Translations under genes and position numbers: made by a program
Origin: Bacteroidales bacterium UBA1187
GTDB lineage: Bacteria; Bacteroidota; Bacteroidia; Bacteroidales; Paludibacteraceae
NCBI GenBank assembly: GCA_002309835.1
Contig: DBYL01000025.1
Coordinates: forward strand, 84,510-111,671
Direction of reading: 5' to 3'
Length of the DNA stretch: 27,162 nt
Notes under the pieces: generated by a model
Seen by the model: the letters and a program-made list of their open reading frames with translations, nothing else
What the model was told of the DNA's origin: nothing
Database searches by the model: none
In this document: piece by piece, positions 6,913-14,097 of the stretch
How positions within the stretch are numbered: position 1 is the stretch's first letter
Layout: the number at the start of each line of letters is the position of its first letter

Positions 6913-7677
6913 ATGAAAATTATCAGTTATAATCTCAATGGTATCCGCTCGGCGATAAACAAAGGTCTGCTGGATTGGTTGGCAGCCGAGAACCCTGATG
7001 TATTTTGCATTCAGGAGAGTAAGGCACAGCCGGAACAGATCGACGTGATGGCCATGCAGGAGTTGGGTTACCACAGTTATATCCACTCGGCCGAGAAGAA
7101 AGGTTACTCGGGTGTGTGCATCTTTACCAAACGCGAACCGGACAAAGTGGTGGTCGGCATGGGCAACCCCAAATACGACCGCGAGGGACGTGTATTGCGT
7201 GTAGATTTCGGCGACCTGACAATCGTGGACGCATATATCCCGAGTGGCACGACAGGTGATGTGAGACAGGACTTTAAGATGGAGTTTCTGGAGGACTTTC
7301 TCGTGTGGGTAACGGAGTTGCGCAAGGAGCGTCCTAACCTCGTCATCTGCGGAGATTATAACATCTGTCATAAGCCGATTGACATCAACCACCCCGAGCG
7401 ACAGATCGGTGTATCGGGTTTCCTGCCCGAGGAGCGCGAGTGGATGGACCGCTGGGAAGCAAGTGGTCTGGTGGACTCTTTCCGTGTATTCGACCAGAGT
7501 GCCGAACGCTACAGCTGGTGGAGTTGGCGCGCAGGTGCTCGCGCACGCAACGTAGGCTGGCGCATCGACTACCTATGGGTAAGCGAGAGTCTGAGACCGC
7601 GATTACGAGACGGGAAGATTTTGACGGAGGCGGTGCACTCGGATCATTGTCCGGTATTAGTCGTCATAGACGACTGA
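6913..7677 (+). CDS. xth: Exodeoxyribonuclease III (AP endonuclease)
   Basis: This 254-residue cytoplasmic enzyme of the EEP/ExoIII family cuts DNA at abasic sites and has 3'-exonuclease activity in base excision repair. It opens with MKIISYNLNGIRSA and the metal-binding Glu in 'CIQESKAQ' (residue 35). Then come 'DAYIPSG', 'ICGDYNICHKPIDI' with the Asp/Asn pair, the 'WRIDYLWVS' segment, and the C-terminal 'SDHCPV' with the catalytic Asp-His. Length is normal for the family. The gap to the upstream protease is a pure heptamer repeat, so no clear ribosome binding site is visible. After the stop begins the second TGTAAGACC array. Confidence 0.96.
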   Translation: MKIISYNLNGIRSAINKGLLDWLAAENPDVFCIQESKAQPEQIDVMAMQELGYHSYIHSAEKKGYSGVCIFTKREPDKVVVGMGNPKYDREGRVLRVDFGDLTIVDAYIPSGTTGDVRQDFKMEFLEDFLVWVTELRKERPNLVICGDYNICHKPIDINHPERQIGVSGFLPEEREWMDRWEASGLVDSFRVFDQSAERYSWWSWRAGARARNVGWRIDYLWVSESLRPRLRDGKILTEAVHSDHCPVLVVIDD

Positions 7678-7733
7678 CCGCTAAGGCTGTAAGACCGTTA
7701 CACTGTAAGACCGCGACTAAGTCGCTGTAAGAT
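7675..7733 (+). repeat. TGTAAGACC array with mini-hairpin spacers (array 2)
   Basis: TGTAAGA occurs at 7688, 7704 and 7726. The spacers include the perfect inverted repeat GCGACT-A-AGTCGC (7714-7725 region) and GT-TAC-AC. The array starts with TGACCGC, where TGA is the xth stop codon, as array 1 starts with TGACCGC just after its gene's TAA. It fills the whole xth-lptB gap and ends 2 bp before the lptB ATG, so it forms the lptB leader. Confidence 0.8.
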
Positions 7734-7735
7734 AT

Positions 7736-8479
7736 ATGGACATATTACGAACAGAACATTTAATCAAGAAATACGGTAAGCGGACCGTTGTTGATGATGT
7801 ATCCATTGAGTTGGAGCAGGGAGAGATTGTCGGCTTGCTGGGACCTAACGGTGCCGGAAAAACCACGACTTTCTACATGACGACGGGTCTGGTGCCGGCT
7901 AACCACGGAAGGATATTTCTGAACGACTTGGAGTTGACGATGTTCCCGATGTACAAACGCGCGAAAATGGGTATCGGTTACTTGCCGCAAGAGGCGAGTG
8001 TTTTCCGCCGCATGACCGTAGAGGATAACATCCGCGCGGTGCTGGAGATGACCGATTTCAGCAAGGAATATCAGGAAGAGAAGTTGGAGAGTCTGATTAA
8101 GGAATTCAACTTAGAGCACGTGCGTAAGAACCTCGGTATCAACTTAAGCGGTGGTGAGCGCAGACGTACGGAGATTGCTCGTTGTCTAGCTATTGAGCCG
8201 AAGTTCGTGATGCTCGACGAGCCTTTTGCAGGTGTCGATCCGATTGCGGTGCAGGAGATCCAGGACGTCGTTTGGCGACTGAAGGATAAGAATATCGGAA
8301 TCCTGATTACCGACCATAACGTGGACGAGACACTGATGATCACCGACCGCGCGTATCTGCTATTCGAGGGTAAGATTCTTTTCCACGGCACACCGGAAGA
8401 GTTGGCAGCCAATCCTGTAGTTCGCCAGAACTATTTAGGTAGGGATTTTGAGTTGAAGAAGAAGACGAAAGTGGATTAG
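7736..8479 (+). CDS. lptB: LPS export ABC transporter ATP-binding protein LptB
   Basis: This 247-residue ATPase of the LptB2FGC complex powers LPS extraction from the inner membrane. Walker A GPNGAGKT is at residues 36-43, then 'GYLPQEASVFR' (the LptB-typical Q-loop region), signature LSGGERRR, Walker B 'VMLDEPFAGVDP', and H-loop 'ITDHNV'. The C-terminal 'YLGRDFELKKK' is typical of LptB. The start at 7736 follows repeat array 2 directly, so no clear Shine-Dalgarno sequence is present. The stop TAG overlaps the GTG start of the next gene (TAGTG). Its position at the head of an O-antigen/capsule-like cluster suits its role. Confidence 0.95.
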   Translation: MDILRTEHLIKKYGKRTVVDDVSIELEQGEIVGLLGPNGAGKTTTFYMTTGLVPANHGRIFLNDLELTMFPMYKRAKMGIGYLPQEASVFRRMTVEDNIRAVLEMTDFSKEYQEEKLESLIKEFNLEHVRKNLGINLSGGERRRTEIARCLAIEPKFVMLDEPFAGVDPIAVQEIQDVVWRLKDKNIGILITDHNVDETLMITDRAYLLFEGKILFHGTPEELAANPVVRQNYLGRDFELKKKTKVD

Positions 8480-8489
8480 TGGTTAGAGG
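8474..8489 (+). repeat. Two heptamer units at the lptB/lipoprotein junction
   Basis: GATTAGT and GGTTAGA are adjacent. Together they contain the lptB stop codon and the GTG start codon of the next gene. With two units only, this is the weakest member of the period-7 family, supported by its likeness to 6883-6910. Confidence 0.5.
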
Positions 8490-9465
8490 AACTCGTTTTA
8501 TAGTATGCTTGTGTGCGGTGCTCGGATTGGTCGGGTGCAGCAGTCATGTGCCGGAAGTCGAATTAGAGGTGCATACATGCGCTCCCATGCCTGAGGGCGG
8601 TCGTGCCAGTGCGGCTTATTTCGTCTTCAACCATCAAGCGTACGTTTTTGCCGGCAGGGACAAAGACGGAGTGCTACAAAACGACTTATGGCGTTATTCA
8701 CCAAGCACGAACAGTTGGGAGCATTTAGGTGCTACGCCTCTTACGCCGCGCGTGAACCCGACGGCGTGCGTGCATGATGACGCTGTGTACTTGGGTCTGG
8801 GGTTCAATGGTATTTATGATGATAAATCCTCGTACAAAAGGGACTGGTGGCAGTATATCCCTGCGACAAACGAATGGACTCGTCTGGCGGATTATCCGAA
8901 CGGAAACACTGACTGCGCAACGGCTTTTTCCGGCACAGGAGAGTTATATGTGGGCTATGGATTTAGTGACCGTTACGCACGGGATTTCTTCCGTTATTCG
9001 ATAGCGGAGAACCGCTGGGACTCCATTGATGTAGGGGTTGGTTCTTTTGGCTATCCTTCCCGTTCCTTCGGCGGCACCGGTTGCACGTGCAACGGCCGTC
9101 ATTTCATGGGAACGGGTTATTACAAACACAGTTTAGATTGGTGGGCGGAGTTGCTACCGGAAGGTAAATGGGCAGCTCGTGCCTCCGTTCCCGGTCAGGC
9201 ACGTACGATAGCCGCCAGTGCTGCTTCAGAGCAATACGTGTATCTATGCGGAGGCATGCACATGGGAGGCGTGAATACTACCGGGGCGGTGCTGCAAGAT
9301 ATATTGCGTTATGACCCAGAGGCCAATCAATGGCACTACATCGCCGTGATGCCTGAGGGGTTGATCAATCATGTATGCTTTGCAATAGACGGGAAGGTCT
9401 ATTGGGGATTAGGCGAGAACGATAACTGGAAAGTACGCGATAAATTCTACTATATTGAGGAGTAA
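8479..9465 (+). CDS. Kelch-repeat lipoprotein
   Basis: The product is 328 residues. A lipoprotein signal peptide ends in LVGC with the lipidated Cys at residue 20, followed by SSH. The body has about five to six Kelch motifs, seen as repeats such as 'YVFAGRDKDG', 'NDLWRYSPSTNSWEHLG', 'DWWQYIPATNEWTRLADYP', 'YLCGGMHMGG' and 'DILRYDPEANQWHYIA', consistent with a beta-propeller. The start is a GTG overlapping the lptB stop; it is the only start that gives a full signal peptide. The 3' end overlaps the next gene by 11 nt. It probably sits in the outer membrane or periplasm. Kelch propellers bind glycans or proteins or, as in sialate mutarotases, act on sugars; the role here is unknown but its place between lptB and a Wzi-like gene suggests envelope glycans. 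Confidence 0.88.
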   Translation: MVRGTRFIVCLCAVLGLVGCSSHVPEVELEVHTCAPMPEGGRASAAYFVFNHQAYVFAGRDKDGVLQNDLWRYSPSTNSWEHLGATPLTPRVNPTACVHDDAVYLGLGFNGIYDDKSSYKRDWWQYIPATNEWTRLADYPNGNTDCATAFSGTGELYVGYGFSDRYARDFFRYSIAENRWDSIDVGVGSFGYPSRSFGGTGCTCNGRHFMGTGYYKHSLDWWAELLPEGKWAARASVPGQARTIAASAASEQYVYLCGGMHMGGVNTTGAVLQDILRYDPEANQWHYIAVMPEGLINHVCFAIDGKVYWGLGENDNWKVRDKFYYIEE

Positions 9466-10936
9466 GTTTCTCTTCATATGTGTTCTGCTCAGCGTCGGCA
9501 TGAGTGCCCGCACGATGAGTTGGAAATGGTGGCCGACGGGGATACAAGACAGTGTTGCTGCGGGCCAAGATACCTTGCGGTATTCGCTAGGTATAAGTGC
9601 CTTAGCATCCAGTGGTAAGTATGCTCCGTTTTGGCTGCAGAGCAACACGCACGGCGATGTAAGCAGTAGTCCCTACAGCGGAAACCTGAGTGCCGGTGTG
9701 TATAAAGAGGCCGTGCACCCGGAGCGCTGGTGGGATTACGATTTCGCCGTACAGATGACAGGACGATTGCAGTCGCGCATTCCTAATGCTCCGTTTAGCA
9801 CGCAGCAAAAAGTGGGCACGGGGTATTTCAACTTAGCGTACGCGCATGTACGCCTGTACATCTTTGACATCACGGTGGGTATCAAGCCGATGATTTACGA
9901 GACGCAAGATACTTTGCTCTCGAGCGGTAGTTTACTCTTCTCCGGGAACAGTCAACCGTTGCCGCGTATTACGCTCGGTTTTGACCAATATATACCCTTC
10001 CCCGGTTGCTACGGTTATTTTGAACTCAAGGGAGGCATCACGCATGCATGGGTTCCGGATAATGTGTTTATAAAGGGCAGTTACATGCATCATAAGTTCG
10101 CAGCAGTGCGTTTCGGTGGTCGGCTGCCGGTGAATATCAGTTATGAGTTTCATCACGCAGCGCAGTGGGGAGGTATCAGTCCTATATACGGCGATATAGG
10201 TAGCGATTGGCATTCATTCATGAATGTATTACTCGTGCGATCCGGAGGCGTGATGCCCAATGATCAACTGAATGCACAGGGCAATCATGTATGCAGTCAG
10301 CAACTGATGCTTACCGGCAAAGGAAAAGGTTGGGAGATCAATGCGTACTGGCAGAATATCAGTGAAGACAATATCGAGTTCCTCGGGTTCGGTCAGAACA
10401 TTGCAGACGGATTATGGGGAGTTAGTATGAAGCAGACCCGTTGGCCGTTTATACAAGGTGTGACATATGAATTCTTGAACACTACCGACCAGAGCGGGCC
10501 TTGGCACGACCGTGACGGTTTATGCTATGCCGGCGATGACGACTATTACCAAAACAGCATATTTGAGAATGGTTGGAACTATTTCTATCGGTCGTATGGC
10601 ACACCATTCATCACCTCGCCGCTATATAACAGCGATGGCACGTTACACACGCTGAACAGTCGCGTACGCGCGCATCATTTCGGTGTACGGGGAGACATAT
10701 ACGGTTTTCAATATCTATTCAAAGCCTCTTATGCACGCAACTATGGAAACGACAACACCAGTCGCGCGTTACTCAGCACGAATACCGCACTGCTGCTGGA
10801 GGTTCAAAAACACGTAGAGCAAGCCTGGGGACTGGATTTCGGACTGCGGTTAGGTGCTGATTTCGGTTCACAATGGGGCAATCAGTTTGGTGCTCAAATA
10901 ACCGTCAGCAAACGAGGTGTCATCACGCAATGGTAG
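9455..10936 (+). CDS. Wzi-like capsule assembly outer-membrane protein
   Basis: This 493-residue protein has a signal peptide (MRSKFLFICVLLSVGMSA) and many aromatic-rich amphipathic strands of a beta-barrel. The opening of the mature part, 'LRYSLGISALASSGKYAPFW' followed by 'LQSNTHG', is characteristic of the Bacteroidota branch of the Wzi capsule-assembly family (outer-membrane barrel that anchors surface polysaccharide). The best start is TTG at 9455, overlapping the Kelch gene stop by 11 nt; the first in-frame ATG (9500) would remove the signal peptide. The end overlaps the GT2 start by 7 nt. I infer a role in surface polysaccharide attachment, together with the glycosyltransferases and ligase downstream. 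Confidence 0.82.
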   Translation: MRSKFLFICVLLSVGMSARTMSWKWWPTGIQDSVAAGQDTLRYSLGISALASSGKYAPFWLQSNTHGDVSSSPYSGNLSAGVYKEAVHPERWWDYDFAVQMTGRLQSRIPNAPFSTQQKVGTGYFNLAYAHVRLYIFDITVGIKPMIYETQDTLLSSGSLLFSGNSQPLPRITLGFDQYIPFPGCYGYFELKGGITHAWVPDNVFIKGSYMHHKFAAVRFGGRLPVNISYEFHHAAQWGGISPIYGDIGSDWHSFMNVLLVRSGGVMPNDQLNAQGNHVCSQQLMLTGKGKGWEINAYWQNISEDNIEFLGFGQNIADGLWGVSMKQTRWPFIQGVTYEFLNTTDQSGPWHDRDGLCYAGDDDYYQNSIFENGWNYFYRSYGTPFITSPLYNSDGTLHTLNSRVRAHHFGVRGDIYGFQYLFKASYARNYGNDNTSRALLSTNTALLLEVQKHVEQAWGLDFGLRLGADFGSQWGNQFGAQITVSKRGVITQW

Positions 10937-11631
10937 ACCAGATGGTACATATTATCATGCCGGTCAAAGATGCCTTTGATGTCGCGCAAGAGGCTATCCG
11001 TGCGGTACTGACCAGTGGTGACACGCTGACGGTTTACGATGATTTCTCGACAGAGGAGAATGCTGCGAAGTTGGATGCATTGAGTCAAGAATTAGGGATT
11101 CAGGTTATTCATCTGAGTGCACTCACGGATCATCCTTCGCCTAACTACCGCCTGGTGCTGATAGATGCGCAACGCAACTGCCTCAAAGATGGAAAACATC
11201 TGGTGATTATTGAGAGCGATGTGATTGTAAAGGAAGGGACCATTACTCAGCTGTGCGCAGGAGTGGATGCAGGCGTAGGCATGGTAGCCGCTGTGACCAC
11301 GGATGCGCAGGGAAAGATCAATTTTCCGTACGAATACGCGCGACATATACGGCAAGACGGCGCATGTAAAAAGCGGTTCTCCTTCTGCTGTACGTTGCTG
11401 ACAAATGCACTCTTACGCGCCTATGACTTCGCGCAATTAGACCCTGCGAAAAACTGGTACGACGTGACGATTAGTCATCTATCTCGTCAAATGGGGCTTG
11501 CGAACATCCTACAGGTCAGTAATCCCGTCCTGCATAAACCCCACAGCAGCCGTCCGTGGAAGCAACTCAAATATACCAATCCGCTGCTGTATTACTGGCG
11601 GAAGATCACCCAAGGGAAAGATAAAATATGA
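10930..11631 (+). CDS. Glycosyltransferase family 2-like protein
   Basis: The product is 233 residues from the ATG at 10930, which overlaps the Wzi-like gene stop (ATGGTAG); a second ATG at 10942 is equally possible and gives 'MVHIIMPVKD' at the N-terminus. The frame extends upstream to 10873 but that lies inside the previous gene. The GT-A nucleotide-binding start 'HIIMPVKDAFDVAQEAIRAVL', given here by its parts HIIMPVKD and AIRAVL, 'LTVYDDFSTEE' and 'LVIIESDVIV' (in place of DxD) indicate a GT2-type transferase, somewhat diverged. No membrane segment is evident. It ends in an ATGA overlap with the next GT2. It probably adds a sugar to the LPS or capsule precursor; donor and acceptor are unknown. 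Confidence 0.8.
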   Translation: MVDQMVHIIMPVKDAFDVAQEAIRAVLTSGDTLTVYDDFSTEENAAKLDALSQELGIQVIHLSALTDHPSPNYRLVLIDAQRNCLKDGKHLVIIESDVIVKEGTITQLCAGVDAGVGMVAAVTTDAQGKINFPYEYARHIRQDGACKKRFSFCCTLLTNALLRAYDFAQLDPAKNWYDVTISHLSRQMGLANILQVSNPVLHKPHSSRPWKQLKYTNPLLYYWRKITQGKDKI

Positions 11632-12935
11632 ACCCGCTGGTATCCGTCATAGTACCAATGTATAATGCTGCGCCGTTTATCGACGAGGCATTGGAAAGTA
11701 TTGTGAACTCGACATACAAGCCACTGGAGGTGGTGGTTGTCGATGACGGCAGTACGGATGAGAGCCTTCGCGTAGCGAAAGCTTTTGCGGACACACATCA
11801 AGAAGTGCGCGTGCTGAATCAGGCAAACGCAGGAGTCAGTGCAGCACGCAACCATGCGATACGCGAAGCCAAAGGAGAGTTGATCTTACCTGTTGATGCG
11901 GATGATAAGATCAGTCCGTTTTTCATTGCGCATGCAGTGGAAGCCATGACGGACGAGGTGCGTGTGGTGGGCTGCAGGGCGGAGTTCTTCGGAGCAAGGC
12001 AAGGCGAATGGAAGCAACCGGTTTTCAGTCATGCACTGCTGGCCCGCAAGAATATGATACCTATTACGTCTCTCTTCCGCAAGGCCGACTGGCAACGAGC
12101 AGGTGGGTTCTGCGAGGAGGAGATCTTTCGAGAGGATTGGCTGTTCTGGATCAGTCTTATGGAACTCGGAGGCACGTACGTGCGATTGGATGAAATAGGT
12201 TTCTATTATCGTGTATTGCCGAATTCTCGTCGCAAGAAAGCCAAGGCGCAAAAACGCATCATCATAGATGCAGCTAACCGTATGCACCCTGCGTATATGG
12301 AGAAATATCTGGGTGGTCCGCTGCATTACCATCGTTCATGGAGCCGGTTCTTAAACCGTTTTCGTGGCGTAAAACAAGTAGGTGATTTCGACCGTTGGAA
12401 CGAAGGGGAGATTATTGATGCACGGCGAAATATATTGCGTTTGACGGATGGCGTAGTCGTGAAGCAATTCCGCACACCTAATCTATTACGAGGTATCTGG
12501 TACGGTTGGTTCGGCAAGAGTAAAGCGCGGCGTAGCTATGAATACGCTTTGCGTCTGGAGGGACTAACGCCGGCGCCAATAGCGTATAAGGAAGTGCGTA
12601 TGTTTGGTGTTTTACGGGAGAGTTGGTACGCATGCCGGCAATCGGAGTGCACGCATACTTTCATTGACTTGATTGAGCATCCGCAATTCCCGCACCGCGA
12701 GCAGATTTTACGCGCCATCGGTCGTTTCACGGCAGAGTTACATCGCCGCGGAATAGTGCACCGCGACTATTCGCAAGGGAACATCTTATTCAATGACGAC
12801 GGCAGTAAGATTGAGGTGGTGGACTTGAATCGCATGCGCTGGCATAGACATCAGTGGGCACATCCATTTACTCGGTTAGCGCGCATTGGTGAGGCAGGTT
12901 TACAAATGATGCAGGAGGAGTATGAACGGCTATAA
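11628..12935 (+). CDS. Fusion: GT2 glycosyltransferase + LPS-kinase-like domain
   Basis: The product is 435 residues in two parts. Residues about 1-230 are a classical GT2 domain: 'VSVIVPMYNAA', 'VVVDDGSTDES', 'NAGVSAARNHAI' and the metal-binding 'PVDADDK'. Residues about 255-430 look like a Kdo/WaaP-type lipopolysaccharide kinase: a 'VVVKQF' strand with the candidate ATP-binding Lys, then 'RRGIVHRDYSQGNILF' with the catalytic Asp at residue 380, and 'IEVVDLNRMRW' with the metal-binding Asp at residue 399. There is no stop or frameshift between the parts. Gene ends overlap both neighbours (4 and 14 nt). I infer that one protein adds a core sugar and phosphorylates it or a nearby Kdo/heptose. 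Each domain is recognised with confidence; the combined reaction is inferred. Confidence 0.87.
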   Translation: MNPLVSVIVPMYNAAPFIDEALESIVNSTYKPLEVVVVDDGSTDESLRVAKAFADTHQEVRVLNQANAGVSAARNHAIREAKGELILPVDADDKISPFFIAHAVEAMTDEVRVVGCRAEFFGARQGEWKQPVFSHALLARKNMIPITSLFRKADWQRAGGFCEEEIFREDWLFWISLMELGGTYVRLDEIGFYYRVLPNSRRKKAKAQKRIIIDAANRMHPAYMEKYLGGPLHYHRSWSRFLNRFRGVKQVGDFDRWNEGEIIDARRNILRLTDGVVVKQFRTPNLLRGIWYGWFGKSKARRSYEYALRLEGLTPAPIAYKEVRMFGVLRESWYACRQSECTHTFIDLIEHPQFPHREQILRAIGRFTAELHRRGIVHRDYSQGNILFNDDGSKIEVVDLNRMRWHRHQWAHPFTRLARIGEAGLQMMQEEYERL

Positions 12936-14097
12936 AGAAGCGATCGGTCGCATCAACTACGGCTTATTCCTTGTGGTGGTGTTCTTACTACCCTTCCCTC
13001 AGATTTTTCTTCGTTATGCCTGCGTGATTTGGTTCGCCTTCTGGTTGTTGGAAGGCCGATGGTTACAACGTCCTAAGTCATGGAAAGAGAATCCGATGAT
13101 GATTCCTTTTCTGCTTTTCGGAGGATGGTATCTATGGAATATCCTATCGGGTTTATGGGCTCCGGACTATGCTTCATGGGCCGCACAGATGGAGCGATTT
13201 ATCTCCTTCGGTGTACTGATTCCGGTGGGTATATGGGGATTGAACGAGCAGTATAACTGGCGACAAGCGGGACGTGTACTAATCATCAGTTGTGTATGCG
13301 CTGTATTCTTCTATCTGGCTTTTCTGACGGTGCTTTTGTACCATCGGGAGATTATTGACTATTACCAATGGGTGGCGCCATGGGACTATAGTTCTTTTCA
13401 ATGGTGGCATTTCTATCAGATGAATCTCTCTCATGTCAAACATCGCTTATTCCTAAGTAGCATTGAGATGTTTGCTTTGATTCTTACCCCGCAAGTATGG
13501 CCGGAGAAAACACATCGTTGGGTGCGCATCGTTCTCACGGTAGTGCTGGTTGCAGGAATAGTGATCTCCGGTTCCCGTCAAGCTATCTTGATGCTCTTGG
13601 TAGTCGGGACCGCAGGTTATATGATGCACCTACCTAAAGAGACGCGTTTACGTTACGGAAGAGTGATTGTATTGAGTGCGTTTGTAGTGGGAGCAGCGCT
13701 CCTGGCGATTCATCCGCGCATGCAATCTTTTGATCTGCAATCCGAGAACCGTATTCTACTATGGAAACAAGCGCTTGCGCAGCCGAGCAACTATCTATGG
13801 ACAGGTTTGGGAGCAGGGCAAACAGGATCGTATCTGACGGAAGCTACTCACTGCCACAACCAGTATTTGCAAGAACTCATGGAGTTAGGCATTTTCGGAC
13901 TACTGCTGTTCTTGTGTGCATGGATCTCCGTGCCGCTGTGCGCACGAAAAAGAGGGAAGCAGACTGCCCTCCTCTTTACGATTCTCTATGCATGTAACAT
14001 GTGCACGGATTGTATGTTCGCCGTGTACTGCGGCGTGGCTTTATGGTCCGTGGGGTTACTCTTTATTCTTATTCAATCCGACGCTGCAGGTGAGTAA
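12922..14097 (+). CDS. O-antigen ligase / polymerase family membrane protein
   Basis: This 391-residue protein has about ten hydrophobic segments, spread from 'NYGLFLVVVFLLPF' to the C-terminal 'YCGVALWSVGLLFILI'. The Wzy/WaaL family motif 'HCHNQYLQELMELG' with His312 lies before the second-last membrane segments, and 'SGSRQAILMLLV' is the typical Arg-containing motif of the preceding loop. Members join O-antigen to lipid A core (WaaL) or polymerise repeat units (Wzy); the sequence alone does not separate the two. It overlaps the fusion gene by 14 nt and is the last gene of the plus-strand cluster. Its 3' end overlaps the convergent receptor-like gene by 42 bp, with no terminator visible. Confidence 0.88.
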   Translation: MNGYKEAIGRINYGLFLVVVFLLPFPQIFLRYACVIWFAFWLLEGRWLQRPKSWKENPMMIPFLLFGGWYLWNILSGLWAPDYASWAAQMERFISFGVLIPVGIWGLNEQYNWRQAGRVLIISCVCAVFFYLAFLTVLLYHREIIDYYQWVAPWDYSSFQWWHFYQMNLSHVKHRLFLSSIEMFALILTPQVWPEKTHRWVRIVLTVVLVAGIVISGSRQAILMLLVVGTAGYMMHLPKETRLRYGRVIVLSAFVVGAALLAIHPRMQSFDLQSENRILLWKQALAQPSNYLWTGLGAGQTGSYLTEATHCHNQYLQELMELGIFGLLLFLCAWISVPLCARKRGKQTALLFTILYACNMCTDCMFAVYCGVALWSVGLLFILIQSDAAGE

